Shown one piece after another: positions 9,676 to 18,280 of a stretch of DNA of 64,000 bases. Origin of the DNA: MFD09286-c1 sp963701015 (GTDB lineage Bacteria > Bacteroidota > Bacteroidia > Bacteroidales > DTGW01); contig OY969556.1 in NCBI GenBank assembly GCA_963701015.1, positions 2,542,001 through 2,606,000 on the forward strand, in the 5' to 3' direction. The position numbers were made by a program, and so were the translations under genes. The notes beneath the pieces are model-generated. The model saw only the letters and a list, made by a program, of their open reading frames with translations. It searched no databases and was not told the origin of the DNA. The stretch's first letter is position 1; every line of letters begins with the position of its first letter.

Positions 9676-11025
9676 ATGAAAATCCGCACCAAATTAATAT
9701 TCAATTATTCCATACTTTCCATTATATTACTAATTTTATTTTCATTAGTTGTAGTATTTTCATATGTCAAATATAGACAGCATAATTTCGAAATAAGGCT
9801 TCATAACCGGGCTGCCAGTTCGGCAAATTTACTATTAGACGAAAGTAATAGCATTGATAGTTTAATGCTTCGGTTAATTGACAGGAATATTATAACATCA
9901 ATGAGTGAACTTGAAATTACAATTTATGACATTAATAACAAAATAATTTATACCAATTTAACAAAATCAGATAGCATAATTCATAATACTAAAAACAATA
10001 ATATTTCTGGTTTATTTGCCATAGGATATAAACAAATATCATTTACACAGTACAAATTCGGACAAAACTGCAAAATAGTAGCTTCAGCAGTTGATACATA
10101 TGGATTAGACGAATTAAAAAGCCTTCTGAAAATAATTTCAATTGTGCTAATTTTTTCAATATTGGTTATAATTGGTTTTGGATTTTATAATGCTATTTGG
10201 TCGTTAAAACCGTTTAAAAAAATAATTAAAGAAGTTGAAGAAATAAATCCGTTGTTGGTAAAGAAAAGAATTTCTGTTCAGGGAACTGATGAAGTTTCGC
10301 AATTGGCCCAAACATTTAATACATTACTCGACCGCATTGAACAGGCATTTGAAACTGAGAAATCATTTATTTCGAATGCCTCACATGAATTACGAACTCC
10401 TGTAACTTCAATTTTAGGGCAAATTGAAGTAGCGCTTAATAAACAACGCAACGAGGAAGAATATAAATCGATTTTGCAATCGGTGTATGAAGACACTTCA
10501 AACATGGCCACCATTATTAATGGCTTCCTCGATTTGGCCGAAGCAAACTTCGCTAATAATAAAATTCTAATGAATACCATTAGAATTGATGAACTTATAT
10601 TTTCAATCGTTGACGAATTTGAAAAGAAAAAACCGCGCTATAACGTTTCAGTTGATTTTAAATCGACCCCTGAAACAGATACCCAATTGGAATGTATGGC
10701 CAATGAAAGGTTATTGCGTCTTATGTTCATCAATATTATTGACAATGCCTGCAAATATTCTGTCGATAACAAAGCAATTGTTGCAATTGATTTTACATCT
10801 GATGATATTATTGTATCTATTATCGATCATGGTATTGGAATTCCGGTTGATGAATGGGAAAAAATATTCAAACCATTATATCGTGGAAGCAACTCTTCTG
10901 GCAAACCTGGCCATGGCATTGGACTTGCAATAGTTAAAAGAATTGCCGATTTACATGAAGCAACAGTTGATGTAAAATCGGGCTTAAACATTGGCACAAA
11001 GTTCACTGTGCGCTTAAAAATTTAA
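9676..11025 (+). CDS. Sensor histidine kinase
   Basis: Membrane histidine kinase of 449 residues, partner of the upstream OmpR-type regulator. One helix at about residues 8-32 and a second at about 158-178 bracket a periplasmic sensor domain of about 125 residues with no recognised fold. A HAMP linker follows, then HisKA with His237 in SNASHELRTP. The ATPase domain has the N box (NIIDNACKYS), the G1 box (DHGIGIP) and a GHGIGLAIV box near the end. It ends 11 bases before the otsAB gene, so it is cotranscribed with it. Confidence 0.92.
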   Translation: MKIRTKLIFNYSILSIILLILFSLVVVFSYVKYRQHNFEIRLHNRAASSANLLLDESNSIDSLMLRLIDRNIITSMSELEITIYDINNKIIYTNLTKSDSIIHNTKNNNISGLFAIGYKQISFTQYKFGQNCKIVASAVDTYGLDELKSLLKIISIVLIFSILVIIGFGFYNAIWSLKPFKKIIKEVEEINPLLVKKRISVQGTDEVSQLAQTFNTLLDRIEQAFETEKSFISNASHELRTPVTSILGQIEVALNKQRNEEEYKSILQSVYEDTSNMATIINGFLDLAEANFANNKILMNTIRIDELIFSIVDEFEKKKPRYNVSVDFKSTPETDTQLECMANERLLRLMFINIIDNACKYSVDNKAIVAIDFTSDDIIVSIIDHGIGIPVDEWEKIFKPLYRGSNSSGKPGHGIGLAIVKRIADLHEATVDVKSGLNIGTKFTVRLKI

Positions 11026-11036
11026 AACCTAAATGA

Positions 11037-13253
11037 ATGAAAAAAGAATTTAATCGTTTGGTTATAGCAGCTAACCGGTTACCGTTCAAGTTTATAAAAA
11101 CTAAAGCGGGAATTAAAGCTGTTCAAAATTCAGGCGGTTTAGTCTCTGCCATTCTTGCATTATCTGAAAATTTAAAAAAAAGTAACAACTTCAGTAGTAA
11201 TAGTAAAATAGTTTGGGCTGGAACTGCCGATAATATTCCGGAAAATTTTCCGAAAGAAAAATTAGAAAATGAATATTTTGAACTTCTCCCGGTACGCATT
11301 CCCTCAAAAATAAACGATTTGTCTTATGGAGGCTTTTGCAATGATTTAATTTGGCCATTATTTCACTATTTTCCTTCGTATAGTGTATTTAATAATGACT
11401 ATTTTAAAGCTTACGAAGAAAGTAACAGATTATTTTGCAATGAAATTGTAAAAATTATTAAACCCGGCGATTTTATTTGGATACACGATTATCATTTGCT
11501 TTTATTACCAGCCATGTTGCATCAAATTTTTCCCGAGGCAACAGTTGGCTTTTTTTTACATATTCCATTTCCTTCATTTGAAATTTTCAGGTTAATGCCC
11601 AGAAACTGGAGGGAATCAATAATAAACGGAATGTTAGGAGCTGATTTAATTGGATTTCATACACATGATTATACCCAACATTTTATTAAATCGGTTAAAC
11701 GAACAACTGGTTTTGAATGTCGACAAAATATAATATATACACCAACTAAACTGGTTAAGGCCGATGCATTCCCAATTGGTATTGATTATGAAAAGTTTAA
11801 TTTGGCTTGTATGACAATACCGGTTATTGCTGAAAAGAAAAAAATTAAAGACTATCTAAATAACCAAAAGCTGATTTTTTCAGTTGACAGGCTTGATTAT
11901 TCAAAAGGATTACTCTTGCGACTCAAAGGCTACGAAAAGTTTCTTGAAAAATACCCACAATGGCATTCAAAAGTCATTTTTAATATGGTTGTTGTTCCAT
12001 CTCGCGACCAAATTGAGAAATATAAAGACATGAAAAAAGAGATTGAATATTCTGTTGGAAGGATTAACGGTAATTATAGTTCATTAGCATGGCGACCAAT
12101 TATTTATCAATATAAATCGCTTAAATTTAATGAATTGGTTGCATTATACGATTTAAGTGATGTTGGATTAATTACACCTTTGCGTGATGGTATGAACCTT
12201 GTTGCCAAAGAATATGTAGCATGTCAGGTCGAAAATGAAGGGGTTTTAATTCTTAGTGAAATGACGGGAGCTGCAGCAGAACTAAATGAAGCCATTATCA
12301 TTAATCCAGCTGATGACATAGAAATGGCAAATGCAATTTTTAATGCCCTTGAAATGAAAACAAGAGAAAAACATTTAAGGTTAGGCAGGATGAAAGCCCG
12401 AATTTCAAACTATAATGTATTTACTTGGGCATTCGATTTTTTTAACCAGGCATTTGAAACAAAAGATCAACAAAAACTTATGAGCGTAAGAACAATAAAC
12501 AAAACTGTATCGCAACAAATAATTACAAATTATAAGGATGCAAAAAACAGGATACTTTTTCTCGATTACGATGGCACACTGGTTTCATTTGCGAAATACC
12601 CCGAATTGGCAACTATTGATAAAAGTACACTTTCAATTATTAAAAAATTATCAACCGATACGCAGAACAAAATTGTAATTATAAGTGGCAGAAATAAAGA
12701 ATTTCTTGAAAAGCAATTTACTGGAGTGTTTGTCACTTTAGTTGCTGAACATGGCTATTTTGTTAAACCTGCTGGGCAAGAATGGGAATCAACTATTACT
12801 GCCGATTTAAAATGGAAAGAAACAGTAATGCCAATTTTAATTGAGTATGTGAGTCGTTGTAATGGTACTTTTATTGAAGAAAAAACCGGAAGCATTGCAT
12901 GGCACTACAGAAATGCCGATTCCGATTTTGCTCAATTGCGCCTACATGAATTGCGCGATGACCTGGCTGAAATTATACGACATAAAACCAATTTTGAAAT
13001 TCTTGAAGGAAACAAAGTTCTGGAAGTCAAAAGTGGTAAATATGATAAAGGTCAGGCAGCACTTTCATTAATGAAAGATGAACAATTCGATTTCATTTTA
13101 GCTGCAGGTGACGATTCAACAGATGAATTTTTATTCAAAGTTATGCCAAGTTTTGCATATTCTATACGTGTTGGTTTAAGCCCTTCATTAGCAAAATATA
13201 ATATTCCTGATTATTCAAGCCTTGTAAAATTATTGAATAACCTAAACGAATAG
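11037..13253 (+). CDS. otsAB: Fused trehalose-6-phosphate synthase/phosphatase
   Basis: Bifunctional enzyme of 738 residues that joins glucose from a nucleotide sugar to glucose-6-phosphate and then removes the phosphate to give trehalose. The GT20 domain (about 1-480) shows AANRLPF, GGLVSAI, FFLHIPFPSFEIFR, GADLIGFHTHDY, VDRLDYSKGL and PLRDGMNLVAKEY. The C-terminal HAD phosphatase domain (about 500-738) starts with FLDYDGTLVSF, whose first Asp is residue 510, and has AAGDDSTDEFLF near the end. It follows the kinase gene by 11 bases. The organism can thus make trehalose in the cytoplasm, while an exported trehalase is encoded at the left edge. Confidence 0.95.
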   Translation: MKKEFNRLVIAANRLPFKFIKTKAGIKAVQNSGGLVSAILALSENLKKSNNFSSNSKIVWAGTADNIPENFPKEKLENEYFELLPVRIPSKINDLSYGGFCNDLIWPLFHYFPSYSVFNNDYFKAYEESNRLFCNEIVKIIKPGDFIWIHDYHLLLLPAMLHQIFPEATVGFFLHIPFPSFEIFRLMPRNWRESIINGMLGADLIGFHTHDYTQHFIKSVKRTTGFECRQNIIYTPTKLVKADAFPIGIDYEKFNLACMTIPVIAEKKKIKDYLNNQKLIFSVDRLDYSKGLLLRLKGYEKFLEKYPQWHSKVIFNMVVVPSRDQIEKYKDMKKEIEYSVGRINGNYSSLAWRPIIYQYKSLKFNELVALYDLSDVGLITPLRDGMNLVAKEYVACQVENEGVLILSEMTGAAAELNEAIIINPADDIEMANAIFNALEMKTREKHLRLGRMKARISNYNVFTWAFDFFNQAFETKDQQKLMSVRTINKTVSQQIITNYKDAKNRILFLDYDGTLVSFAKYPELATIDKSTLSIIKKLSTDTQNKIVIISGRNKEFLEKQFTGVFVTLVAEHGYFVKPAGQEWESTITADLKWKETVMPILIEYVSRCNGTFIEEKTGSIAWHYRNADSDFAQLRLHELRDDLAEIIRHKTNFEILEGNKVLEVKSGKYDKGQAALSLMKDEQFDFILAAGDDSTDEFLFKVMPSFAYSIRVGLSPSLAKYNIPDYSSLVKLLNNLNE

Positions 13254-13286
13254 ATTTCCAAACAAGTTAAAATTTTATACTATTTT

Positions 13287-13327
13287 GAACAAAAGTTCAA
13301 AATTAATTTTATAATGAACATATGTTC
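13287..13327. promoter_or_regulatory. Paired operator GAAC-N4-GTTC before UPF0251 gene
   Basis: Two inverted repeats share the core GAAC-N4-GTTC: 13287-13298 (flanked as TTTGAAC..GTTCAAA) and 13316-13327 (flanked as ATGAAC..GTTCAT). Their centres are 29 bases apart. The first lies just upstream of the expected -33 position and the second between -33 and -7. A dimeric regulator binding both would block or remodel the promoter; the UPF0251 protein encoded next is the obvious candidate (inference). Confidence 0.7.
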
Positions 13328-13337
13328 ATTATCTTTG
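13307..13337 (+). promoter_or_regulatory. Bacteroidota-type promoter of the UPF0251/NifX operon
   Basis: The -7 box TATCTTTG (13330-13337) fits TAnnTTTG exactly. TTTT at 13307-13310 is a one-mismatch -33 box 19 bases upstream. Transcription would start near 13344, after an in-frame GTG at 13339, which supports the ATG at 13354 as the start of the first gene. Confidence 0.65.
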
Positions 13338-13353
13338 CGTGAAAATAAATAAT

Positions 13354-13749
13354 ATGCCACGCACAAAGAAAGACAGGTTTATTCAAATGGCTCCGCATTT
13401 CAGTGGGTTCAAACCTTTGGGGTTACAAAGTAAATCCAATGCTGAAGTGCATATTAAATTTGAAGAATACGAAGCTTTGAACTTATGCGATTATGAGTTG
13501 CTCACCCAGGCCGAAGCAGCAAAATTAATGAATGTTTCACGCCCTACTTTCACAAGAATTTACGAAAGCGCCCGCAGGAATATAGCAAAAGCATTCGTAG
13601 AAGGTTCAGCAATATTTTTCGAAAGTGGAGATGAAACAATCTCATTGTGGTATAAATGTATTGAATGCAAAATCACTTTCACCATTCCTGAACATAACTA
13701 TAAAAATTGTCCATTGTGTAATTCTATATCAATTATAGAAAATAATTAA
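13354..13749 (+). CDS. UPF0251/DUF134 DNA-binding regulator
   Basis: Regulator of 131 residues starting MPRTKKDR, the usual start of the UPF0251 (DUF134) family. A helix-turn-helix is readable at about residues 45-75 (LTQAEAAKLMNVSRPTFTR). The C-terminal part has a zinc-ribbon-like CIEC...CPLC pair. Family members often sit next to NifX/NifB-type iron-molybdenum cofactor proteins, and two such genes follow here within 5 and 6 bases. It probably regulates its own operon through the paired palindromes upstream. The signal may be a metal or Fe-S status (inference). Confidence 0.85.
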   Translation: MPRTKKDRFIQMAPHFSGFKPLGLQSKSNAEVHIKFEEYEALNLCDYELLTQAEAAKLMNVSRPTFTRIYESARRNIAKAFVEGSAIFFESGDETISLWYKCIECKITFTIPEHNYKNCPLCNSISIIENN

Positions 13750-13753
13750 AGTA

Positions 13754-14065
13754 ATGATTGTAGCAATTGCAGCAAATAAGAATCATTTGAAAGCAAAAGT
13801 TGATCCACATTTTGGCCGTTGTAAATGGTTTTGCCTATATAATACCATAAATAAAAACTATTCATTTATAGAAAACACAGTTCGTGATAATCAGGCAAAA
13901 GCCGGACAACAAGCAGCAGAATTACTAATTGGCAAAAAAATAGAAATGGCAATTGCTGGTCGGTTTGGTTCAAAAGTATTAGAAGTATTCCGGAAAAACG
14001 ATATTCAAATGGTAATACCTGATACACAAAAAACATTAACGGAAATTATTAATCAACTTAAATAA
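13754..14065 (+). CDS. NifX/NifB-like dinitrogenase Fe-Mo cofactor domain protein
   Basis: Small protein of 103 residues with the fold shared by NifX, NafY and the NifB C-terminus. Recognised by the N-terminal strand IVAIAANKNHL followed by VDPHFGRCKWF, and by ELLIGKKIEMAIAGRFG. In this family the fold binds or carries iron-sulfur or molybdenum clusters. No nitrogenase genes are in the window, so a link to nitrogen fixation is not supported; many anaerobes use such proteins outside nitrogen fixation. It lies in the UPF0251 operon. Confidence 0.82.
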   Translation: MIVAIAANKNHLKAKVDPHFGRCKWFCLYNTINKNYSFIENTVRDNQAKAGQQAAELLIGKKIEMAIAGRFGSKVLEVFRKNDIQMVIPDTQKTLTEIINQLK

Positions 14066-14071
14066 ATTATT

Positions 14072-14446
14072 ATGAAAGTAGCAGTTCCAACAAGAGGAAA
14101 TTTAGTGGATGACCATTTTGGCCATTGTGAAGTTTACAGTGTTTTCAGTATTGACGAAAACAATAAAATTATTAATGCTGAAATTTTACCTTCACCCCAG
14201 GGATGTGGTTGCAAAAGTAACATCGCTTCAGTATTGAAGGAAAAAGGTGTAAGTGTAATGCTTGCAGGTAACATGGGAAATGGTGCGTTAAATGTACTAA
14301 ACAGCAATGGAATTGATGTTTATCGCGGATGTTCAGGCGATGTTCATCAACTAGCTGAAGCTTTTATTTCCGGTGCTATTAGTGACTCTGGTGAAGGCTG
14401 TCACCATCATGAAAACGAAGGAGCAGAACACCAATGCAACCATTAG
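14072..14446 (+). CDS. NifX-like cofactor domain protein with Cys/His-rich tail
   Basis: Second NifX-type protein, 124 residues, 6 bases after the first. The N-terminus (MKVAVPTRGNLVDDHFGHCE) and the middle (GCGCKSNIASVLKEKGV, LAGNMGNGA) match the family. Unlike its neighbour it ends in a Cys/His-rich tail (GCHHHENEGAEHQCNH) that could bind a metal. A cluster- or metal-carrier role for the nearby Hdr enzymes is possible but unproven. Confidence 0.83.
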   Translation: MKVAVPTRGNLVDDHFGHCEVYSVFSIDENNKIINAEILPSPQGCGCKSNIASVLKEKGVSVMLAGNMGNGALNVLNSNGIDVYRGCSGDVHQLAEAFISGAISDSGEGCHHHENEGAEHQCNH

Positions 14447-14496
14447 GCAATTACAATATTCGAGTTATTTTAAAATGAACCTTTAGTTGCATTTCA

Positions 14497-14910
14497 ATGA
14501 TAGAACACACATACACTTTCAGGGTTATGTATCCTGATACCGACCAAATGGGCTCGGTGCATCATGCAAACTATGCAAAATATTATGAAGCCGCCCGATG
14601 GGAGTTGTTCCGAAGTATCGGCATTTCTTATAATTCGGTTGAAGAAGCCGGATATATGCTGCCCGTAATAACAATGAATTTTAAATTTCTGAAAACAACA
14701 CATTATGACGAATTGCTGACAGTAAAAACAGTACTTACAACAATTAAAGGCGTTCGCATTTGGTTTACGTATAAACTTTATAACGAGAAAAGTGAATTAA
14801 TAAATGAAGCTGAAACAGAATTGGCATTTGTTAGAAGAGATAACTGGAAACCATGTGCAGCGCCAGAATTTGTGATAAAGGCAATAGAACTGCATAAAAC
14901 CATTTCATAA
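14497..14910 (+). CDS. Acyl-CoA thioesterase, YbgC/4HBT family
   Basis: Hot-dog fold thioesterase of 137 residues. The family signature is YPDTDQMGSVHHANYAKYYE near residue 10, with the catalytic Asp in that segment, followed by a central helix and beta sheet. It would hydrolyse an acyl-CoA or acyl-carrier thioester. It lies 50 bases after the NifX-like gene and 13 bases before the HdrC gene. Whether it acts with the Hdr genes or is a housekeeping passenger cannot be told. Confidence 0.85.
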   Translation: MIEHTYTFRVMYPDTDQMGSVHHANYAKYYEAARWELFRSIGISYNSVEEAGYMLPVITMNFKFLKTTHYDELLTVKTVLTTIKGVRIWFTYKLYNEKSELINEAETELAFVRRDNWKPCAAPEFVIKAIELHKTIS

Positions 14911-14923
14911 ATTTCATGAAAAC

Positions 14924-15547
14924 ATGCCATCATTAATAGAACTGTTAAATAATGATATCAGATTCAAAGAAGGTTTAAAAGCCTGCATGAACTGTGGTAC
15001 ATGCACAGCTATTTGCCCGGCTGCCCAGTTTTACGATTACGATCCACGCAAAATAGTTGATATTGTTCAGAAGGGCGATGAATTAGAAATTGAAAACTTG
15101 TTGAAAAGTAATACCATTTGGTACTGTGGTGAATGCTTTTCGTGCAAAACACGTTGCCCTAGAGGAAATACACCCGGTTATATCATTCAGGCATTACGCA
15201 ACCTTGCGCAGCTAAATGGTTTCTTCACTTTTTCAGAACATGGACGACAACAATTAAAAGTGAAACGGCTTATTGGCGATAACATATTAAAGTATGGTTA
15301 TTGTGTTTTTGTTGATGAAATAAACACCGATGAACATCCTGAACAAGGACCAATTTGGGACTGGTACCGAAAAAACACAAAATCGGTATTGCAAAAAATT
15401 GGAGCAAATTATAAAGGAAAAGGAGCCGGAACTTTACGTGAAATTAGTCAAGAAGATTTAAGTGAATTACATAAAATTTTTGAAGAAACCGGAGCTATTG
15501 AACGATTCAAAATAATTGAAAAACAATGCAATGGCAAAAATGAATAA
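14924..15547 (+). CDS. hdrC: HdrC-like iron-sulfur subunit
   Basis: Heterodisulfide reductase subunit C-like protein, 207 residues. It carries two complete [4Fe-4S] motifs, CMNCGTCTAICP near residue 21 and CGECFSCKTRCPRG near residue 67, the usual HdrC arrangement. The C-terminal 100 residues are polar and lack further clusters. Its gene overlaps the HdrB gene, so the two are cotranslated and probably pair. In this family electrons pass from HdrA through HdrC to the HdrB site. Family is clear; the substrate is unknown. Confidence 0.92.
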   Translation: MPSLIELLNNDIRFKEGLKACMNCGTCTAICPAAQFYDYDPRKIVDIVQKGDELEIENLLKSNTIWYCGECFSCKTRCPRGNTPGYIIQALRNLAQLNGFFTFSEHGRQQLKVKRLIGDNILKYGYCVFVDEINTDEHPEQGPIWDWYRKNTKSVLQKIGANYKGKGAGTLREISQEDLSELHKIFEETGAIERFKIIEKQCNGKNE

Positions 15548-16601
15548 TCAAAAACATTGGCTCGATTACCAAAAAGAAATTGCCCCTGATAATTACTATT
15601 ACGCAAGGAGTTGTATCAGGCAGAATTTTTTCCCTGGTTCCGAAGAAACTTTTTTGAAGATTTTAGGCACTGTTTTAGGCAAAGACATTTTCGACGACCC
15701 GCATCAAACCACTTGCACAGGAATTGCCTATCATTCAGATATTGTGCCAATTGAAACAACAATGACTGTTGTTGCCCGTCAGTTCTCACTTATGAATGAT
15801 GCCGGTTATAAAAACTTCATTGCTTCGTGCGTTACTTCATTTGGCATTTATTCTGAAATGTTAGATGCTTGGGAGCATTTTCCTGAAACTATGGAGCAAA
15901 CAAAAGAACATTTGAAAAATGCAACCGGGCGAAAATTTAATATACCCGAAAACCTAGTTCATACAAGCGATATTATTTACAGGTTTAAAGATGAAATCTG
16001 GAAACAGTCAAAATATGCCTTAATAAACAAAAAGACAGGTAAGCCTTTAAAAGTAGTTGAACATATTGGTTGTCATTATGCGAAAATTTTTCCAAATAAA
16101 GGAATTGGTGGTGCTGAGTTTCCACAAGTTTTAACAGGTATGATTGAAACATGGGGAGGAGAAGTGGTTGATTATCCAGAACGAAGGCATTGCTGCGGCT
16201 TTGGTTTCAGAAATTATGTTATTCGCGAAAATCGTGGGTATTCGTTATCAAATACCAAAAAGAAATTTGATTCTATGGAACCGTATAAACCTGATTTCAT
16301 AGTTACCAATTGCCCCGGATGTACATTTTTTATGGATCGTTGGCAATATGTTATTGCTGAAATGGAAGGTAAAACCTATGCTGAAAGTGGTTATGGCATT
16401 CCTGTTTTAACTTACGAAGAAATGGCCGGACTTGTACTTGGTTTCGATCCCTGGCAAATGGGAATGCAATTGCATCAAATAAGTGTAGACTCGTTACTCG
16501 ATAAAATGGAAATTCAACACAACTTTGAAGAAAAATATAGCGGTGTAAATAACGAAAACATTGGCAAACCCGAAAAACCCAAAATATTAAAATGCGAATA
16601 A
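15531..16601 (+). CDS. hdrB: HdrB-like CCG-domain subunit
   Basis: Heterodisulfide reductase subunit B-like protein, about 356 residues. ATGs at 15531 and 15540 are both possible; both overlap the end of hdrC. The C-terminal CCG cysteine set is complete (GCHYAK, HCCGFG, NCPGC). The N-terminal set is degenerate, with only CTGIAYH and SCVTSFG left, so only one of the two noncubane clusters of canonical HdrB is likely. The tail after residue 300 is extended. In characterised HdrB a noncubane cluster splits a disulfide; here the C-terminal site is the candidate catalytic one. Confidence 0.9.
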   Translation: MAKMNNQKHWLDYQKEIAPDNYYYARSCIRQNFFPGSEETFLKILGTVLGKDIFDDPHQTTCTGIAYHSDIVPIETTMTVVARQFSLMNDAGYKNFIASCVTSFGIYSEMLDAWEHFPETMEQTKEHLKNATGRKFNIPENLVHTSDIIYRFKDEIWKQSKYALINKKTGKPLKVVEHIGCHYAKIFPNKGIGGAEFPQVLTGMIETWGGEVVDYPERRHCCGFGFRNYVIRENRGYSLSNTKKKFDSMEPYKPDFIVTNCPGCTFFMDRWQYVIAEMEGKTYAESGYGIPVLTYEEMAGLVLGFDPWQMGMQLHQISVDSLLDKMEIQHNFEEKYSGVNNENIGKPEKPKILKCE

Positions 16602-16747
16602 ATTATTTTGTATATCAACAACAACTTGCAAATAGCTTATTTTCAATACTTTTCGATTTTATAAATAAATAGCTGTTATAAAAACTCTGTTTTATTTTGA
16701 AAATTTTAACAAAAAATTTAATTTTAAAACCTAAACCGAAAACTAAC

Positions 16748-16981
16748 ATGGAAGCAATTTGTAAAAATTTTGAAAAATGCCCTATTTATAGTGGCATCTT
16801 AACTGGCAAAGACACTACAGCCAAAGGATACAGAAATCGTTACTGCGAAGCTGGCGAAGAAGGTTGGAACAAATGTAAACGTTATCTGGTAAAACAACAG
16901 ACAGGTAAATGCCCACCTGATTTATTACCAAACTCTTTTAAAGACGTTGAAACCATTATTAGGGAAATGAATTTAAATTAA
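16748..16981 (+). CDS. Small Cys-rich protein of unknown function
   Basis: Protein of 77 residues; the frame extends to a TTG at 16697 but the ATG at 16748 is the natural start. Cysteines occur as CKNFEKCPIY, YCEAGEEGWNKCKRY and GKCPPDLL, a spacing that suggests bound metal or a small cluster. I do not recognise a named family. It lies between the HdrB gene (146 bases upstream) and the convergent Crp/Fnr gene (6 bases downstream), so it may belong to the hdrCB unit. Confidence 0.7.
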   Translation: MEAICKNFEKCPIYSGILTGKDTTAKGYRNRYCEAGEEGWNKCKRYLVKQQTGKCPPDLLPNSFKDVETIIREMNLN

Positions 16982-16987
16982 ATGAAA

Positions 16988-17668
16988 TTATCCCTTTTCA
17001 CTAATTTGCTTCAATAAAGTTTCATTTAAAATAGAAATTTTACGACTATCAATTTCCAATATTTTTTCATTATGAAAATCTGATAGTATTCTACTTGTGC
17101 TTTCACGTGTAATACCTGTTAAATCGGCTAAGTCCTGACGCGAAATAGGTAAAGTAAATTTATTTGAATTATATATTTCTCTGGCAAAAAATAAAACAGC
17201 ATCAGCTATTCTACCCATATTTTGCTTTTGTGCATTATTTAAACAGTTTTGGAAATTTTGAAGTTCCCCTTTGCTTAAATCCAGAATAATTTGAAAAGCA
17301 AATTCACCATTCTCATATATAAATTGTTTGAAGACTGTAACATCAATAAAACAAACGGTTGTGTCTTCAATAGCGGTTGCTGAAAAGTGGTTAATTTTAT
17401 CACCAAATGTACTTGGCAAACATAAGTAAGTAGGAGCTTTGGTAATTTTCATAATACGTTCCTTTATAGGACCGTTAATATGTATTTTCACCAAACCTGA
17501 TTTAATATAGGCAACATTAGTTGAAAGTGCATCTTGTTTAACAATTATATCTCCAGGTTTAAAACGTACTTCGGCACAATTATTTTCAAGCACATCTATT
17601 TCTCTGTCATTTAACATCCTAGCAGCATTCGATTTTAAATTACAGAATTTACAAATTGACCTATCCAT
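16988..17668 (-). CDS. Crp/Fnr-family transcription regulator
   Basis: Regulator of 226 residues with an N-terminal cyclic-nucleotide-type beta barrel (about 25-140) and a C-terminal winged helix (about 150-220; recognition region SRQDLADLTGITRESTSR). An N-terminal CKFC pair (Cys6, Cys9) and Cys31 could ligate a cluster or heme, as in redox-sensing Fnr relatives, but the canonical four-Cys Fnr pattern is not complete. It is transcribed away from the DsrE/TusA/Qmo-like genes and shares a 200-base intergenic region with them, so it probably controls them. Confidence 0.9.
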   Translation of the reverse strand: MDRSICKFCNLKSNAARMLNDREIDVLENNCAEVRFKPGDIIVKQDALSTNVAYIKSGLVKIHINGPIKERIMKITKAPTYLCLPSTFGDKINHFSATAIEDTTVCFIDVTVFKQFIYENGEFAFQIILDLSKGELQNFQNCLNNAQKQNMGRIADAVLFFAREIYNSNKFTLPISRQDLADLTGITRESTSRILSDFHNEKILEIDSRKISILNETLLKQISEKG

Positions 17669-17761
17669 TTTTTAATTTACTTAAAAAAATAAAGATAAGC
17701 AAAATTAAATATGTGCGCTAAATCACAATATACTTTATAAACCTGCACATAAGAATTAACC

Positions 17762-17789
17762 TTTCGCGAAAAGAATAGCAGTAATTTTG
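17762..17789 (+). promoter_or_regulatory. Palindrome and -7 box before the DsrE operon
   Basis: A perfect palindrome TTTCGCGAAA (17762-17771) precedes the -7 box TAATTTTG (17782-17789). No TTTG lies at the proper -33 distance; the palindrome covers that region instead. It may bind the divergently encoded Crp/Fnr protein or another regulator, but its half-site does not look like a standard Fnr site. Confidence 0.5.
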
Positions 17790-17869
17790 TTGTGATAAAA
17801 ATAACAGTTTGAGACTTCGCTGTTTATTTGTGTTATCGAATATATAAACTACTTCTAAAATAGAATATA

Positions 17870-18238
17870 ATGGCTGAAAATGAAAAATTAGTAATTATTA
17901 GTACACTTGGAAATGAACATCCTGAAAAGGCTACATTACCATTTGTATTGGCAACTGCCGCACAAGCATCAGATGTTGAAGTAGCTGTAATTCTTCAATC
18001 GAATGCAGTTGTAATTGGTAAACAAGGTGAAGCTGAAAAAATTAATGCAAAAGGCTTTATGCCATTAAAGGAACTTGTAGAGGCATATATTAATGCAGGT
18101 GGAAGTTTATTGCTTTGTTCGCCTTGTCTTAAAGAAAGGAATATTTCTAAAGAAGAATTAATATCCGGAACCAGCATAATTGCTGCGGGAACAGTTGTTA
18201 CCGAAGTAATGTCTGCCAAAACAGTAGTAACTTATTAA
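17870..18238 (+). CDS. DsrE-family sulfur-carrier protein
   Basis: DsrE/DsrF-like protein of 122 residues, cytoplasmic. The fold is recognised from LVIISTLGNEHPEKATLPF and a cysteine pair CSPC (Cys83, Cys86) at the usual active-site position before KERNI. Such proteins carry sulfur as persulfide between thiol donors and partners such as TusA, which is encoded 0.7 kb downstream. First gene of the run leading into the Qmo-like genes. Confidence 0.88.
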   Translation: MAENEKLVIISTLGNEHPEKATLPFVLATAAQASDVEVAVILQSNAVVIGKQGEAEKINAKGFMPLKELVEAYINAGGSLLLCSPCLKERNISKEELISGTSIIAAGTVVTEVMSAKTVVTY

Positions 18239-18280
18239 TAAATGTTAGCTGAAAAAATAATTGTATTAAAAAAATAGAAT

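Noticed and set aside
13754..14446. Evidence for nitrogen fixation from NifX-like proteins
   Set aside because: No nifHDK or nifB is in the window, and the family is common outside nitrogen fixation.
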